64,000 nt of DNA from Chryseobacterium sp. HSC-36S06. GTDB taxonomy: Bacteria > Bacteroidota > Bacteroidia > Flavobacteriales > Weeksellaceae. The stretch is from contig NZ_JALJZX010000002.1 of assembly GCF_024171485.1 (NCBI RefSeq), positions 372,001 through 436,000 of the forward strand, given 5' to 3'. Position 1 is the first letter of the stretch. Every line of letters begins with the position of its first letter. Under the pieces are notes generated by a model. It did not search any database, was not told the DNA's origin, and saw nothing but the letters and a program-made list of their open reading frames with translations. Shown in pieces: positions 35,011 through 43,439 of the stretch. The position numbers and the translations under genes are program-made.

Positions 35011-36804
35011 ATGACTATTGAGCAAAAGTTAGGTAATCTTATTTTACACGAAAATGCTTATTTCTATTCTAAAGATGTCAGCGGATATTTGAGCAAGTCA
35101 AAAGTTAATCAAATATTTAGATCTGCGTCCGAAGTCAAAAGTGGTAATTATTTATTAAAAATTGAACCTACCAATATTGAAGGGGGAGAAGAAAGGGAAG
35201 CGAAGTTTTCTTTAATTGTGTTCAAATTCGAAAAAAAACCATCATTTATTGAAGAACATATTCAAGGATGGGAAGAATGGAAACTTGGTTTTTTATGTAT
35301 TATTGATTATCAAGACTATTTAGTAATTATTAGAAGAAATATATCAAATATCTCCGATTTTTTATCGGATTTTGAACCGATAGATTATTCTGTATTAACT
35401 TCTATTTTTTCTGATAATGATTCAACATTTGAAAAATTTACTATGAATAATATCAGTATTTCTTCCAGTGCAATCAGAAATAAAAGTTTAGAATCTTTAA
35501 ATTTAAAAGAAAGTATTTCCGGTCTGGGCTTACAAAATTATACATTAAGCAATGCAAGAATTAGGCATGGAGAAAATCAAGTTGGTTTAGCACTTAATAC
35601 TTCTAGAATTAATAATTTAGGTGAAAAAAAAGATGTCTTCGCGATTTTTTCTTGGGTAAATACGATGATATCATTGATTGACAACTGTACACCAACAGAA
35701 GGATTTTTAAATTCTTTCGCAACACCGATAAATTTTTCTCAATTTCATTTAGTTTTAAAACCAAATGCTATACTAATTACCTTGAGCAAAATTTATAGCG
35801 ATTTTGAGCAGAGCAAAATTAGGAGATGCTTTATACAAATAGACGATAAAGAAAGAAATTTTGATTTATTAAAATTTTTACGAAAATTTGAATCATATAT
35901 GGAAGTTGTTTTAGATAGTGGTAATTCCGCAATTCCTAATAATTCCGTCTCTGATTTACAAATAAAGGTTTTTCCAAAATCTATAAGGCTTCAGTCTAAA
36001 AAATTATCTAAAATTTTCATTGAATATGAAAATGGCTTTACAACTAAAATACTATCTGCTATAAATTATAGCAACAGTTTTATCGTAACTTTCGATCAAG
36101 CAGAATTTATTTATACCAACCGTAAGTTATTTAAAGACAGTAGATTACTTGGTAATATCGAGTCTTTATTAAAAGTCTTCATACCATATTCTGATTTGGA
36201 AACAGTATTAAATGAAAAAGGTACTGTAACAACAGCAAGTTCTGGATTTACGGACAACTCAATCTTTGGATTTACAGAGAAGACATTTAAAGATCAATTT
36301 GAATTTTTTGTCTGTGATGATTTATCAAGGGAATGGGCTGACTATATCGGATTAAGTGAAACTCAAGTTGCATTCTTTCACGGAAAAGCAAGTGATAAAA
36401 TCTTTTCAGCCTCAGCATTTCAAGAAGTGGTCGGACAGGCTTTAAAAAATTTAGGGAATATTTTGCCAACAGATGACCAGTGGTCTTTGAAAGAAAACCT
36501 GTGGAATCAAAAATATGTCAATAGAGCAAATACGCAAATTTCAAGAATAAGATCTGGACAGAATTCCTCTGAATTAATAGCGTATTATAAGAAAATCAGA
36601 ACATATCCTAATTTAAAAAAGGTTATTTACCTTGTAATCAACTTTATTTCTAAAAGCCAACTTGAAATTAATCTAAGAAAATTAAAAAATAATGAAACTT
36701 TCAGAGAAAGAAATGAAGTAATTCAAATTTTATGGATTATTTCTTCGCTTATTTCAAGTTGTGGTGAAGCAAATGTAGAAGTGTATATCTGTTGCAAACC
36801 ATAG
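35011..36804 (+). CDS. Unknown 597-aa protein in the type I RM locus
   Basis: I do not recognise this family. The 597-aa protein has no signal peptide or membrane segments and is very rich in Asn, Ile, Lys and Ser with strongly AT-biased codons, unlike hsdM and hsdR. It reads as mixed alpha/beta. The segment at residues 431-463 (FFVCDDLSREWADYIGL, then VAFFHGKASDK) has a D...ADY...HGK spacing that resembles the active site of PD-(D/E)XK-like nucleases, with His in place of the usual Glu. SASAFQEVVGQALKNLG follows. It lies 25 nt after hsdS and 79 nt before a RES-domain gene, so the two form a unit inserted between hsdS and hsdR. A role in defence is inferred only from context. Confidence 0.8.
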   Translation: MTIEQKLGNLILHENAYFYSKDVSGYLSKSKVNQIFRSASEVKSGNYLLKIEPTNIEGGEEREAKFSLIVFKFEKKPSFIEEHIQGWEEWKLGFLCIIDYQDYLVIIRRNISNISDFLSDFEPIDYSVLTSIFSDNDSTFEKFTMNNISISSSAIRNKSLESLNLKESISGLGLQNYTLSNARIRHGENQVGLALNTSRINNLGEKKDVFAIFSWVNTMISLIDNCTPTEGFLNSFATPINFSQFHLVLKPNAILITLSKIYSDFEQSKIRRCFIQIDDKERNFDLLKFLRKFESYMEVVLDSGNSAIPNNSVSDLQIKVFPKSIRLQSKKLSKIFIEYENGFTTKILSAINYSNSFIVTFDQAEFIYTNRKLFKDSRLLGNIESLLKVFIPYSDLETVLNEKGTVTTASSGFTDNSIFGFTEKTFKDQFEFFVCDDLSREWADYIGLSETQVAFFHGKASDKIFSASAFQEVVGQALKNLGNILPTDDQWSLKENLWNQKYVNRANTQISRIRSGQNSSELIAYYKKIRTYPNLKKVIYLVINFISKSQLEINLRKLKNNETFRERNEVIQILWIISSLISSCGEANVEVYICCKP

Positions 36805-36883
36805 AATTGAAAAGTGCCATTATAACGCATTTATGTGAACTATAAAATAAAGTGAAATTTAGGTTTAAAATTATTTAAAAAAA

Positions 36884-37546
36884 ATGGATAGAGCGCAAAT
36901 CATTAGTGATTTATGGACGAAATTTAAATTTGACATACGGTTCAATAATAGATATTTTGCTGACAAAGAAATACGTCCACTTTTAGATAATTTTAATATG
37001 AACAGAATGTTCAATGATAATACTAAAATTGAGTTTTATAGAGCAAGAATTGGAAAATATATTAATTTAAATAATACATATTTATTAGCGCCACCGCAGG
37101 GAAAGTCAACTGCTGGAAGATGTAATCCTGATGGTATTTCTTATTTGTATTTATCTCTAGATAAACACACGGCAGTTTGTGAAGTAAGACCAAGTGCAGG
37201 TGACATCGTTTCTGTTGCAAGATTAAATGTAGATGTTTCGCGAATATTTTCATTTAGAGTTTATTTTCAGGATGAAAGTTATAGGCCTTATCAAGATGAA
37301 GAATCTATGATATTAATTAAATTAATAGATAATGATTTATCATCAAAAGTGACAAAGGAAAACAGGCTAAATTATTTACCTCTGCAATACATTTCAGAAT
37401 ATGTAAAAAATAGAGGTTTCGAAGGTTTTGTTTACAGTAGTACAGTTGGACCTGGAATGAATTTGGTCTTATTTGACTGGGAAAATAAAGTGGAAATATT
37501 GGAAAAATTTGAAGTAGAAATTAATAATGTAAATTATGAATTCTAA
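36884..37546 (+). CDS. RES-domain protein (probable NAD+ phosphorylase/glycohydrolase-type)
   Basis: The 220-aa protein carries a RES domain at about 45-205. Visible markers are FYRAR (51-55), GRCNPDG (78-84), YLYLSLDKHTAVCEVRP with Glu100, and the C-terminal YISEYVKNRGFEGFVYSST followed by VGPGMNLVLFD. RES toxins of toxin-antitoxin systems break down NAD+. The N-terminal 45 residues resemble the extension seen in some RES proteins. The usual Xre-type antitoxin partner is absent; its neighbour is the 597-aa unknown. Whether it acts as a toxin, and what restrains it, is not shown. Confidence 0.85.
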   Translation: MDRAQIISDLWTKFKFDIRFNNRYFADKEIRPLLDNFNMNRMFNDNTKIEFYRARIGKYINLNNTYLLAPPQGKSTAGRCNPDGISYLYLSLDKHTAVCEVRPSAGDIVSVARLNVDVSRIFSFRVYFQDESYRPYQDEESMILIKLIDNDLSSKVTKENRLNYLPLQYISEYVKNRGFEGFVYSSTVGPGMNLVLFDWENKVEILEKFEVEINNVNYEF

Positions 37547-37604
37547 AAAATTTATGAAAAAAAAATTCCTCAAATTAACTATAAGTATATTATAAATTTT
37601 TTAA

Positions 37605-37745
37605 ATGAAATTCACAGAATCCCAATTAGAACAAAGCGTAATTTCCTTGCTCGAACAGCAGGAAATTCCGCATTCTTCGGTGATAAAATTGGATTGGGAG
37701 GAATGCTTAGGAAGAAGTGGAAGAAGGAAAAAAAATAAATTTTAA
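37605..37745 (+). pseudogene. Broken duplicate of the hsdR 5' end
   Basis: The first about 75 nt match the start of hsdR (39387 onward) almost base for base and read MKFTESQLEQSVISLLEQQ in the same frame. Similarity fades after about 37690. The frame then reads an unrelated basic tail and stops at 37743-37745 after 46 codons. The preceding TTTAA is also shared. This is a scar of a second hsdR start. Confidence 0.85.
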
Positions 37746-37746
37746 T

Positions 37747-38139
37747 TTAAATCTTTTCTGGTAAAAAAGTAATTCCACGTTTCATTGCATGCGCTTTTAA
37801 TCTTTGCGCTTTCTTTTTAATTTGATTTTTAGGAAGTTCACCAAAATCAATATAACAATGTCCATCAAACGGGTCGTTGTTTTCTACACTTTTCAAATCT
37901 TCATTACTACATTCTTCAACACTAACGGAAACTGTTCCCGCAGAATCAAAATTTTTGGTGAAATGTTCAAAAGATTCTTGTGCAGTAAATTTATCATCAT
38001 TGTACACAGATAGTTTTCCTTCATCTTTTGGAGTTGGAAGAAATACTTGTGATGAAATTTCAAAAACTTGGGTAGATATTTGTTTGCCAACAATAAAACT
38101 GGGATGAATTTGCCGATGCAATAATGTAGAATCTTCCAT
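37747..38139 (-). CDS. Unknown 130-aa protein of a two-gene module
   Basis: The 130-aa protein begins MEDSTLLHRQIHPSFIVG and contains FLPTPKDEGKLSVYNDDKFTA, VSVSVEECS and a basic C-terminus (KKKAQRLKAHAMKRG). I recall similar small proteins encoded beside larger unknowns in many bacteria, but no function is established. Its start overlaps the stop of the 375-aa gene by one base (TAATG), so the pair is translationally coupled. Codon use is AT-biased. Confidence 0.75.
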   Translation of the reverse strand: MEDSTLLHRQIHPSFIVGKQISTQVFEISSQVFLPTPKDEGKLSVYNDDKFTAQESFEHFTKNFDSAGTVSVSVEECSNEDLKSVENNDPFDGHCYIDFGELPKNQIKKKAQRLKAHAMKRGITFLPEKI

Positions 38140-39266
38140 TACACTGAAAATTTGGCTAATTCATTATTAATACTTTCCCAATTCTCTGGTAACGATAAAT
38201 TATCTATCTCTAATTCCTTTGAAGAATCATTAGACAAATTAGAACATAAATAATCCGCAGAAAGATCTTTTAGATTAATATCTAAAGAAATTTCATATTC
38301 TTCAATTGTCCACTCTAATTGTATATTACCTTCAATGGTTGGATAAATAGCAGGAAGAGGATGATGAGGATTGAAATATAAATTGAATAAATTTTCAAAC
38401 TGTTCCAATTTCTCTTCATTTAATTTTTTCCCTTCTCCATTCAACCAACCTTCATTTAGTTCGGCAAGATTTTTTAGTCTAACTGAAATGTCAAGAGGAT
38501 CAAGAATATCGACAGATTCTATTTCTTCAATCTTCTTTAATTTATCATTACTATTATAAATTCCGCTTGCTTTAATAGAAACCAAAGGCTTATTTTCAAA
38601 ATCATCGAAGGCATTTTTTATAGTTTCAAAATGATTATCATAAGAAATATCTTGGAAAATTTTATTTTCAAACATAATTCCAAAAGTCCCATTTTCCTTG
38701 TTCATTTCATGCACTACGGCATTAATAAAAATAGTATTTGAATATTCTTTATTATTAGAAGATAAAATAATTTGTTTTCTAGTTGTTTTATTTATTGAAG
38801 CCTTATAATCTGAAGTAGATTTTGGATTAAGAATAATACTTTCATTTTCCAAAAGGTTTTTTCCTATTCTGTTAAAATACATTTTGTATTTATCTTTGAA
38901 TTCTGGCTTTATATCGTTCTTTTCAGATTGTACAACATAAGAAATTAATTCAGTTCTGGCTTGCTCAAAATATTCAATATTTTTAGGAAATAGTGAAGGC
39001 GCAACTCCAAGTGCAGTTGCTAAAATAAAATTTGGAATCGCACTTCCTGGTTTTACATCTATTAATTTAAGATAAACTTCGTCAGTGAAACCTTTCGGAA
39101 CTCTTTGTCTTTCGGGATTTTGTTTTAAGTAAATATCTTTCGCTATTTCGAAAAGTAATTCTTGTAATACGGAAAAATCTTCCAATAATTCAACTGGAAT
39201 AGCATGATCGTCAAAACGCTTACCTACTAATTTCGGCGCTAAAAAAACATTTTCGAGATTTTCCAT
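38139..39266 (-). CDS. Unknown 375-aa protein of a two-gene module
   Basis: The 375-aa protein has a helical N-terminal half and a C-terminal domain with RLKNLAELNEGWLNGEGKKL and, near the end, PAIYPTIEGNIQLEWTIEEY followed by a beta-rich EISLDINLK. The E-G-W-L-x-G-E-G-K motif and the P-T-x-E-G-x-I-Q-x-E-W motif appear in a widespread family whose role I do not know. It heads the - strand pair and faces hsdR across 120 nt, so it may share a divergent promoter region with hsdR. It may be a defence accessory or a toxin-antitoxin-like pair; that is inference. Confidence 0.75.
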   Translation of the reverse strand: MENLENVFLAPKLVGKRFDDHAIPVELLEDFSVLQELLFEIAKDIYLKQNPERQRVPKGFTDEVYLKLIDVKPGSAIPNFILATALGVAPSLFPKNIEYFEQARTELISYVVQSEKNDIKPEFKDKYKMYFNRIGKNLLENESIILNPKSTSDYKASINKTTRKQIILSSNNKEYSNTIFINAVVHEMNKENGTFGIMFENKIFQDISYDNHFETIKNAFDDFENKPLVSIKASGIYNSNDKLKKIEEIESVDILDPLDISVRLKNLAELNEGWLNGEGKKLNEEKLEQFENLFNLYFNPHHPLPAIYPTIEGNIQLEWTIEEYEISLDINLKDLSADYLCSNLSNDSSKELEIDNLSLPENWESINNELAKFSV

Positions 39267-39386
39267 TTTTAGATGATGCTAAACTACTAAAAAAGAATGA
39301 ATAGTATAATTATTTAACATATTTTATAGTTTAATTTGTTTATTGCAAAATGAAGGTTTATTTTTGAAATAATTAGAATTATTTAA

Positions 39387-42300
39387 ATGAAATTCACAGA
39401 ATCCCAATTAGAACAAAGTGTGATTTCCTTGCTCGAACAGCAGGGAATTCCGCATACTTCTGGTCTCAAAATTCATAAAACTTTAGAAGAAGTTTTACTG
39501 AAAGAGGATTTGAAGAATTACCTCTATCAAAACTATGCAGATATTTCGCCTAACGAGATCAAGCAGATCATTCTTAAACTGGATTATTTTTCTTCTTCCG
39601 CTTTGTACGAAAGTAACCGCGATATTCTGCGTTTGGTTTCCGACGGTTTTGTGCAGAAAAGAGAAGATGCGCACAAAAAAGATCTGTTCATTCAGTTGAT
39701 CGATTATTCCGCAAGAGACCAAAATATTTACCGTTTCGTCAATCAATTAGAAATAAAAGGAACAGAGAAAAGAATTCCCGACGGCATTCTCTACATCAAC
39801 GGAATTCCTTTGGTGGTCTTTGAGTTTAAAACAGCCATTGAAGAAAATAAAACCATTCACGATGCATATTTACAGTTAACCAACCGCTACAAAAGAGATA
39901 TTCCGGAATTGATGAAGTACAATGCTTTTCTGGTCATCAGTGATGGCGTGAACAACAAAGCAGGTTCTCTTTTTGCACCTTACGAATTTTTCTACGGTTG
40001 GAGAAAAGCCGAAAGCAATGAGCAGATCGCCAAAGACGGTATTGCTTCCCTTTTCACCATGGTAAAAGGTCTTTTTGATAAAAACAGATTGCGGGATGTG
40101 ATTCAGAATTTTATTTATTTCCCAGATACAAGCAAGAAGAAGGAAAAAATTGTTTGCCGATATCCGCAATATTACGCCAGTAGAAAACTCTATGAAAATA
40201 TTCTGCTTCACCAAAAACCGGAAGGCGATGGAAAAGGCGGAACTTATTTTGGCGCAACAGGTTGTGGTAAAAGTTATACGATGCTTTATCTTTCCCGCTT
40301 ATTGATGCGAAGTACAGAAATGGCAAGTCCAACCATCATTCTCATCACCGACAGAACCGATCTGGACGAACAACTTTCCGGCACTTTTACGAATGCTAAA
40401 AACTTTATTGGCGACAATCATGTTGTAACGGTTTCTTCTCGTGAAGATTTACGCAATCAATTGAAAGGCAGAGAAAGTGGTGGTGTTTTTTTAACGACCA
40501 TTCACAAATTTACAGAAGATACCGAACTTCTTTCCGCGCGAAATAATATCATCTGTATTTCTGATGAAGCGCACCGTTCCCAAATTAATTTAGATAAAAA
40601 TCTTAAGATCACAGAAACGGAAGTCCATTCAAATTACGGTTTTGCGTATTATCTGCATCAATCTTTACCCAACGCTACTTACGTTGGTTTCACTGGAACG
40701 CCAATTGATAAAACCCTGGAAGTTTTTGGCGACGTGATCGACTTTTACACGATGAAGGAATCGGTTCAGGATGAAATTACGGTAAGAATTGTGTACGAAG
40801 GAAGAGCTTCAAAAGTAATTTTGCAAACCGAAAAGTTAAAAGAAATTGAAGACTATTACGCCAATTGTGTAGCTGAAGGTTCGAGCGAATATCAGGTGGA
40901 AGAAAGTAAAAAAGCAACCACGAATATGAATGCTATTTTGGGCGATAAAGAACGTTTACAAGCCTTGGCAGATGATTTTGTGAAGCATTACGAAAAGCGT
41001 GTCAATGAAGGCGCAACGGTTTGTGGGAAAGCGATGTTTGTTTCCAGCAACCGGGAAATTGCTTACAAGTTTTATAAAGAATTGATAGCACTTCGTCCGG
41101 ATTGGGGAACCATAAAAACCCATGATGAATCGCAAGAACTTTCAGATAAAGAAATGAAAGATCTGAAACCCATTGCCAAAGTAAATATGGTGATGACGCG
41201 GGATAAAGATGATGATGACGAACTGTACAAAATTCTAGGAACGAAAGACGACCGAAAAGAACTCGACCGACAATTTAAACAGGAGAAATCTAATTTTAAA
41301 ATTGCTATTGTTGTCGATATGTGGCTTACAGGTTTTGATGTGCCATTTTTGGATAGTATTTACATTGATAAACCTTTGCAGGAACATTCCTTAATTCAAA
41401 CAATTTCTCGGGTTAACAGAAAATTTAAAGGCAAAGATAAAGGTTTGGTCATCGATTATATCGGGATTAAAAATAATATGAATTATGCTCTGGCGAAATT
41501 CAACAATGCCGATCAAAATGAATTTGAAGATATCGATAAAGCCATTACGATTGTAAAAGACCAATTGGATCTGTTGAGAAAGATCTTTCACAATTTCAAC
41601 AGCAAACCGTACTTTGAAGGCACTCCGATCATGAAACTGGAAAACCTGAATCTCGGTGCGGAATTTATTCAGTCAACGCAGGATTTAGAAAAACGATTTA
41701 TGCGCATTGTTCGGAAAATGAAGGAAGCCTATAATATTTGTTGTTCGTCAGAAGCATTTACTTATGATGAAGTAGATGAACTGCATTTTTACACGGCGAT
41801 CCGTTCCATCATCTACAAACTCACCAAAAAAGAAGCACCCGATATTTCGCAGATGAATGCTCGTGTTGCGAAAATGGTGGAAGAAGCTCTGCAAAGTGAT
41901 GGCGTAGAAGAAGTCTTTAAGATGGATGAAAATGTGGGCGAGAAAATTGATATTTTCAGCGAAGAATATTTAGAAAGAATTGATCGCATAAAACTTCCGA
42001 ATACCAAAATAAAGGTTCTGCAAAGACTTTTGAAAATGGCAATTGATGATTTCAAAAAAGTAAACAAAATAAAAGCCGTCGATTTCAGTAAACGCCTTCA
42101 GAACATTGTAGATCAATACAACGAAAGAAGCGAAGATATGGTTTTGGCAAATGATGTATTGGACGATCTCGCGGGACAAATGGCAGATTTACTTCGGGAT
42201 CTAAAAACCGAAAAGTATTCTTTTGAAAAAATGGGAATCGACTTTGAGGAGAAATCATTTTATGATATTCTAAAAGCCATCCGCGATAAATACAAATTTG

Positions 42301-42521
42301 AATATTCCGAAGAACAGCTAATTGCTTTGGCAAAAGATATTAAAATTATTGTGGACGACAAAGCAAAATACACCGATTGGAGCGAAAGAGAAGACATCAA
42401 AGCCGAATTAAAAGTCGATTTAATCCTGAAACTCGCAGAACATGGTTATCCGCCAGTTACGCGAGACGAGGTTTATAAGGAGATTTTTGAGCAAGCGGAG
42501 AATTTTAAGAGGTTTCGGTAA
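39387..42521 (+). CDS. hsdR: Type I restriction endonuclease subunit R
   Basis: The motor and nuclease subunit, 1044 aa. The N-terminal PD-(D/E)XK nuclease is complete: Asp132, Glu146 and Lys148 (in FEFKTA). The translocase has Walker A GATGCGKS (289-296), Walker B ISDEAHR with Asp393, and FVGFTGTPI. A second RecA-like domain contains VDMWLTGFDVPFLDSIYIDK and TISRVNRKFKGKDKG. The helical C-terminal domain binds HsdM. All catalytic motifs are intact, so the R-M system may be functional if the inserted cargo does not silence it; hsdR probably needs its own promoter upstream of 39387. Confidence 0.96.
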   Translation: MKFTESQLEQSVISLLEQQGIPHTSGLKIHKTLEEVLLKEDLKNYLYQNYADISPNEIKQIILKLDYFSSSALYESNRDILRLVSDGFVQKREDAHKKDLFIQLIDYSARDQNIYRFVNQLEIKGTEKRIPDGILYINGIPLVVFEFKTAIEENKTIHDAYLQLTNRYKRDIPELMKYNAFLVISDGVNNKAGSLFAPYEFFYGWRKAESNEQIAKDGIASLFTMVKGLFDKNRLRDVIQNFIYFPDTSKKKEKIVCRYPQYYASRKLYENILLHQKPEGDGKGGTYFGATGCGKSYTMLYLSRLLMRSTEMASPTIILITDRTDLDEQLSGTFTNAKNFIGDNHVVTVSSREDLRNQLKGRESGGVFLTTIHKFTEDTELLSARNNIICISDEAHRSQINLDKNLKITETEVHSNYGFAYYLHQSLPNATYVGFTGTPIDKTLEVFGDVIDFYTMKESVQDEITVRIVYEGRASKVILQTEKLKEIEDYYANCVAEGSSEYQVEESKKATTNMNAILGDKERLQALADDFVKHYEKRVNEGATVCGKAMFVSSNREIAYKFYKELIALRPDWGTIKTHDESQELSDKEMKDLKPIAKVNMVMTRDKDDDDELYKILGTKDDRKELDRQFKQEKSNFKIAIVVDMWLTGFDVPFLDSIYIDKPLQEHSLIQTISRVNRKFKGKDKGLVIDYIGIKNNMNYALAKFNNADQNEFEDIDKAITIVKDQLDLLRKIFHNFNSKPYFEGTPIMKLENLNLGAEFIQSTQDLEKRFMRIVRKMKEAYNICCSSEAFTYDEVDELHFYTAIRSIIYKLTKKEAPDISQMNARVAKMVEEALQSDGVEEVFKMDENVGEKIDIFSEEYLERIDRIKLPNTKIKVLQRLLKMAIDDFKKVNKIKAVDFSKRLQNIVDQYNERSEDMVLANDVLDDLAGQMADLLRDLKTEKYSFEKMGIDFEEKSFYDILKAIRDKYKFEYSEEQLIALAKDIKIIVDDKAKYTDWSEREDIKAELKVDLILKLAEHGYPPVTRDEVYKEIFEQAENFKRFR

Positions 42522-43018
42522 GTTGCTGTGTGTAATTTCATGCAATATAGCAATGTAAAGCTTTAAAAAGTTCACACAAAGTCAAGTCAATGATTTTAGT
42601 GCTACAATGGAAAGTAACAGGAAATGGATTTTTAACAACTGGAATATTACCCTCAAAGTAAGGAAGGACACTACTCGTCAGGTTGCTTACTGATCTTTTA
42701 CTCCACAGTTGTTTTCCGATCACTAAAATTCATTAAAATAGAGGTGTACAGGCGAAATGTATCAATTATCACTGTTGCATCCGGGAAATGTTAATTGCTT
42801 AATTTACAGTAGTTTATGAGGGTGTAGGTGTACAGAAGTAGTACAAATGCTAGTTGTGATTTATCTGTAAATTAGTTAAAATCCATTATTCATCGGTGTT
42901 TGCGAGGACGGTATTCTTGCGAAAAAGTAGAAAAAAAAGATGTTGCAGCATGTTAGCGCTGTACTACTTTTGTACAACGTTAGCCCCTTCAATCACCATG
43001 GATAAAGGATTCTTTAGA
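42522..43018. other. Right-end island spacer without genes
   Basis: No convincing gene. The spacer holds GTAGTACAAA (42838-42847) and a GTACTACTTTTGTAC palindrome-like word (42961-42975), which match words near the integrase at the other island end. The rest is AT-rich. Confidence 0.5.
42838..42975. repeat. Right-end copies of the GTAGTACAAA word
   Basis: GTAGTACAAA at 42838-42847 is identical to the tandem left-end repeats. GTACTACTTTTGTAC at 42961-42975 holds its inverse and a second half. These are candidate integrase arm sites near attR. Confidence 0.5.
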
Positions 43019-43036
43019 TCCTGTATCGGAAAGTAA
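43019..43036 (+). other. Right attachment site (attR) of the genomic island
   Basis: TCCTGTATCGGAAAGTAA matches attL at 15 of 18 bases and occurs in the same orientation. Confidence 0.75.
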
Positions 43037-43056
43037 TTACACCTGCATACTAACGC

Positions 43057-43089
43057 AAACTCCGGAATTTCAGATGCCGGAGTTTTTTT
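43057..43089 (+). terminator. Terminator displaced from mnmE
   Basis: The stem AAACTCCGG/CCGGAGTTT is followed by seven or more T residues. It starts 20 nt after attR. Without the island it would lie the same distance after the mnmE stop codon. Confidence 0.75.
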
Positions 43090-43266
43090 ACGGCAAACGT
43101 CCATTCTTTGGTTTGCTCACTGTATTTTTCGAGTCTGATCGTTACGCCTGCTGCCGGAACACCTTTCGAAACATCCAGAATGTGGCTTGAGAGCTGATGT
43201 TTTTTTTTCTGCGCAAAAGTCAGAACAGACAGCAGCAGAAGGAGCGCTGAAATTTTTTTTTTTCAT
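43090..43266 (-). pseudogene. Remnant of a secreted hydroxyisourate hydrolase (transthyretin-like)
   Basis: Starting at ATG 43266 there is an 11-A tract. With one base fewer the frame reads MKKKISALLLLLSVLTFAQ, a signal peptide, then LSSHILDVSKGVPAAGVTIR and KEWTFAV, the N-terminal part of 5-hydroxyisourate hydrolase. The rest of the domain (about 70 residues) is missing. It is broken by the homopolymer frameshift and truncated next to the terminator of the mnmE locus. Confidence 0.65.
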
Positions 43267-43289
43267 ATTCAATATTTAAGTTATTATTT

Positions 43290-43423
43290 CTGGAACCTGA
43301 TGCCGGAATTACCGCAGCCAAAGAGAGGGCATCGTCATTTTCCGGGCTCCCGCCCCCAGCTACACCCACACTGCCAATGATTTGACCTTTACAGGAATCA
43401 GCGATCCGCCAGAGCGGATTACT
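43290..43423 (-). pseudogene. Remnant similar to the C-terminus of GlcG/HbpS-family proteins
   Basis: The translation contains QIIGSVGVAGGGSPENDDAL, close to the V-I-G-A-I-G-V-S-G-G-T-P-x-x-D motif of GlcG/HbpS heme-binding proteins. No start or full domain is present. It lies just upstream of the hydrolase remnant. Confidence 0.45.
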
Positions 43424-43439
43424 AAAAAATTTGATTTCT

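Larger units (their letters stand above)
27149..43036. mobile_element. Integrative genomic island in the 3' end of mnmE (about 15.9 kb)
   Basis: The island is bounded by an 18-bp imperfect direct repeat. It carries, in order: an integrase adjacent to attL, an excisionase-like protein, a VapE-like protein, about 1 kb of iteron-like repeats and hairpins, an AbiEi-like antitoxin, and a type I restriction-modification locus with inserted cargo. The 35000-39300 part is visibly more AT-rich than the flanks. A terminator suited to mnmE lies just beyond the right repeat (43057-43089), consistent with the uninterrupted mnmE locus. No relaxase or conjugation genes are seen. The single in-frame TGA in the integrase suggests that the island is no longer mobile on its own. 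Confidence 0.8.

Noticed and set aside
42538-42723. Open frame of 61 codons on the - strand after hsdR
   Set aside because: No recognisable domain, no clear initiation context, and it lies in AT-rich spacer DNA.
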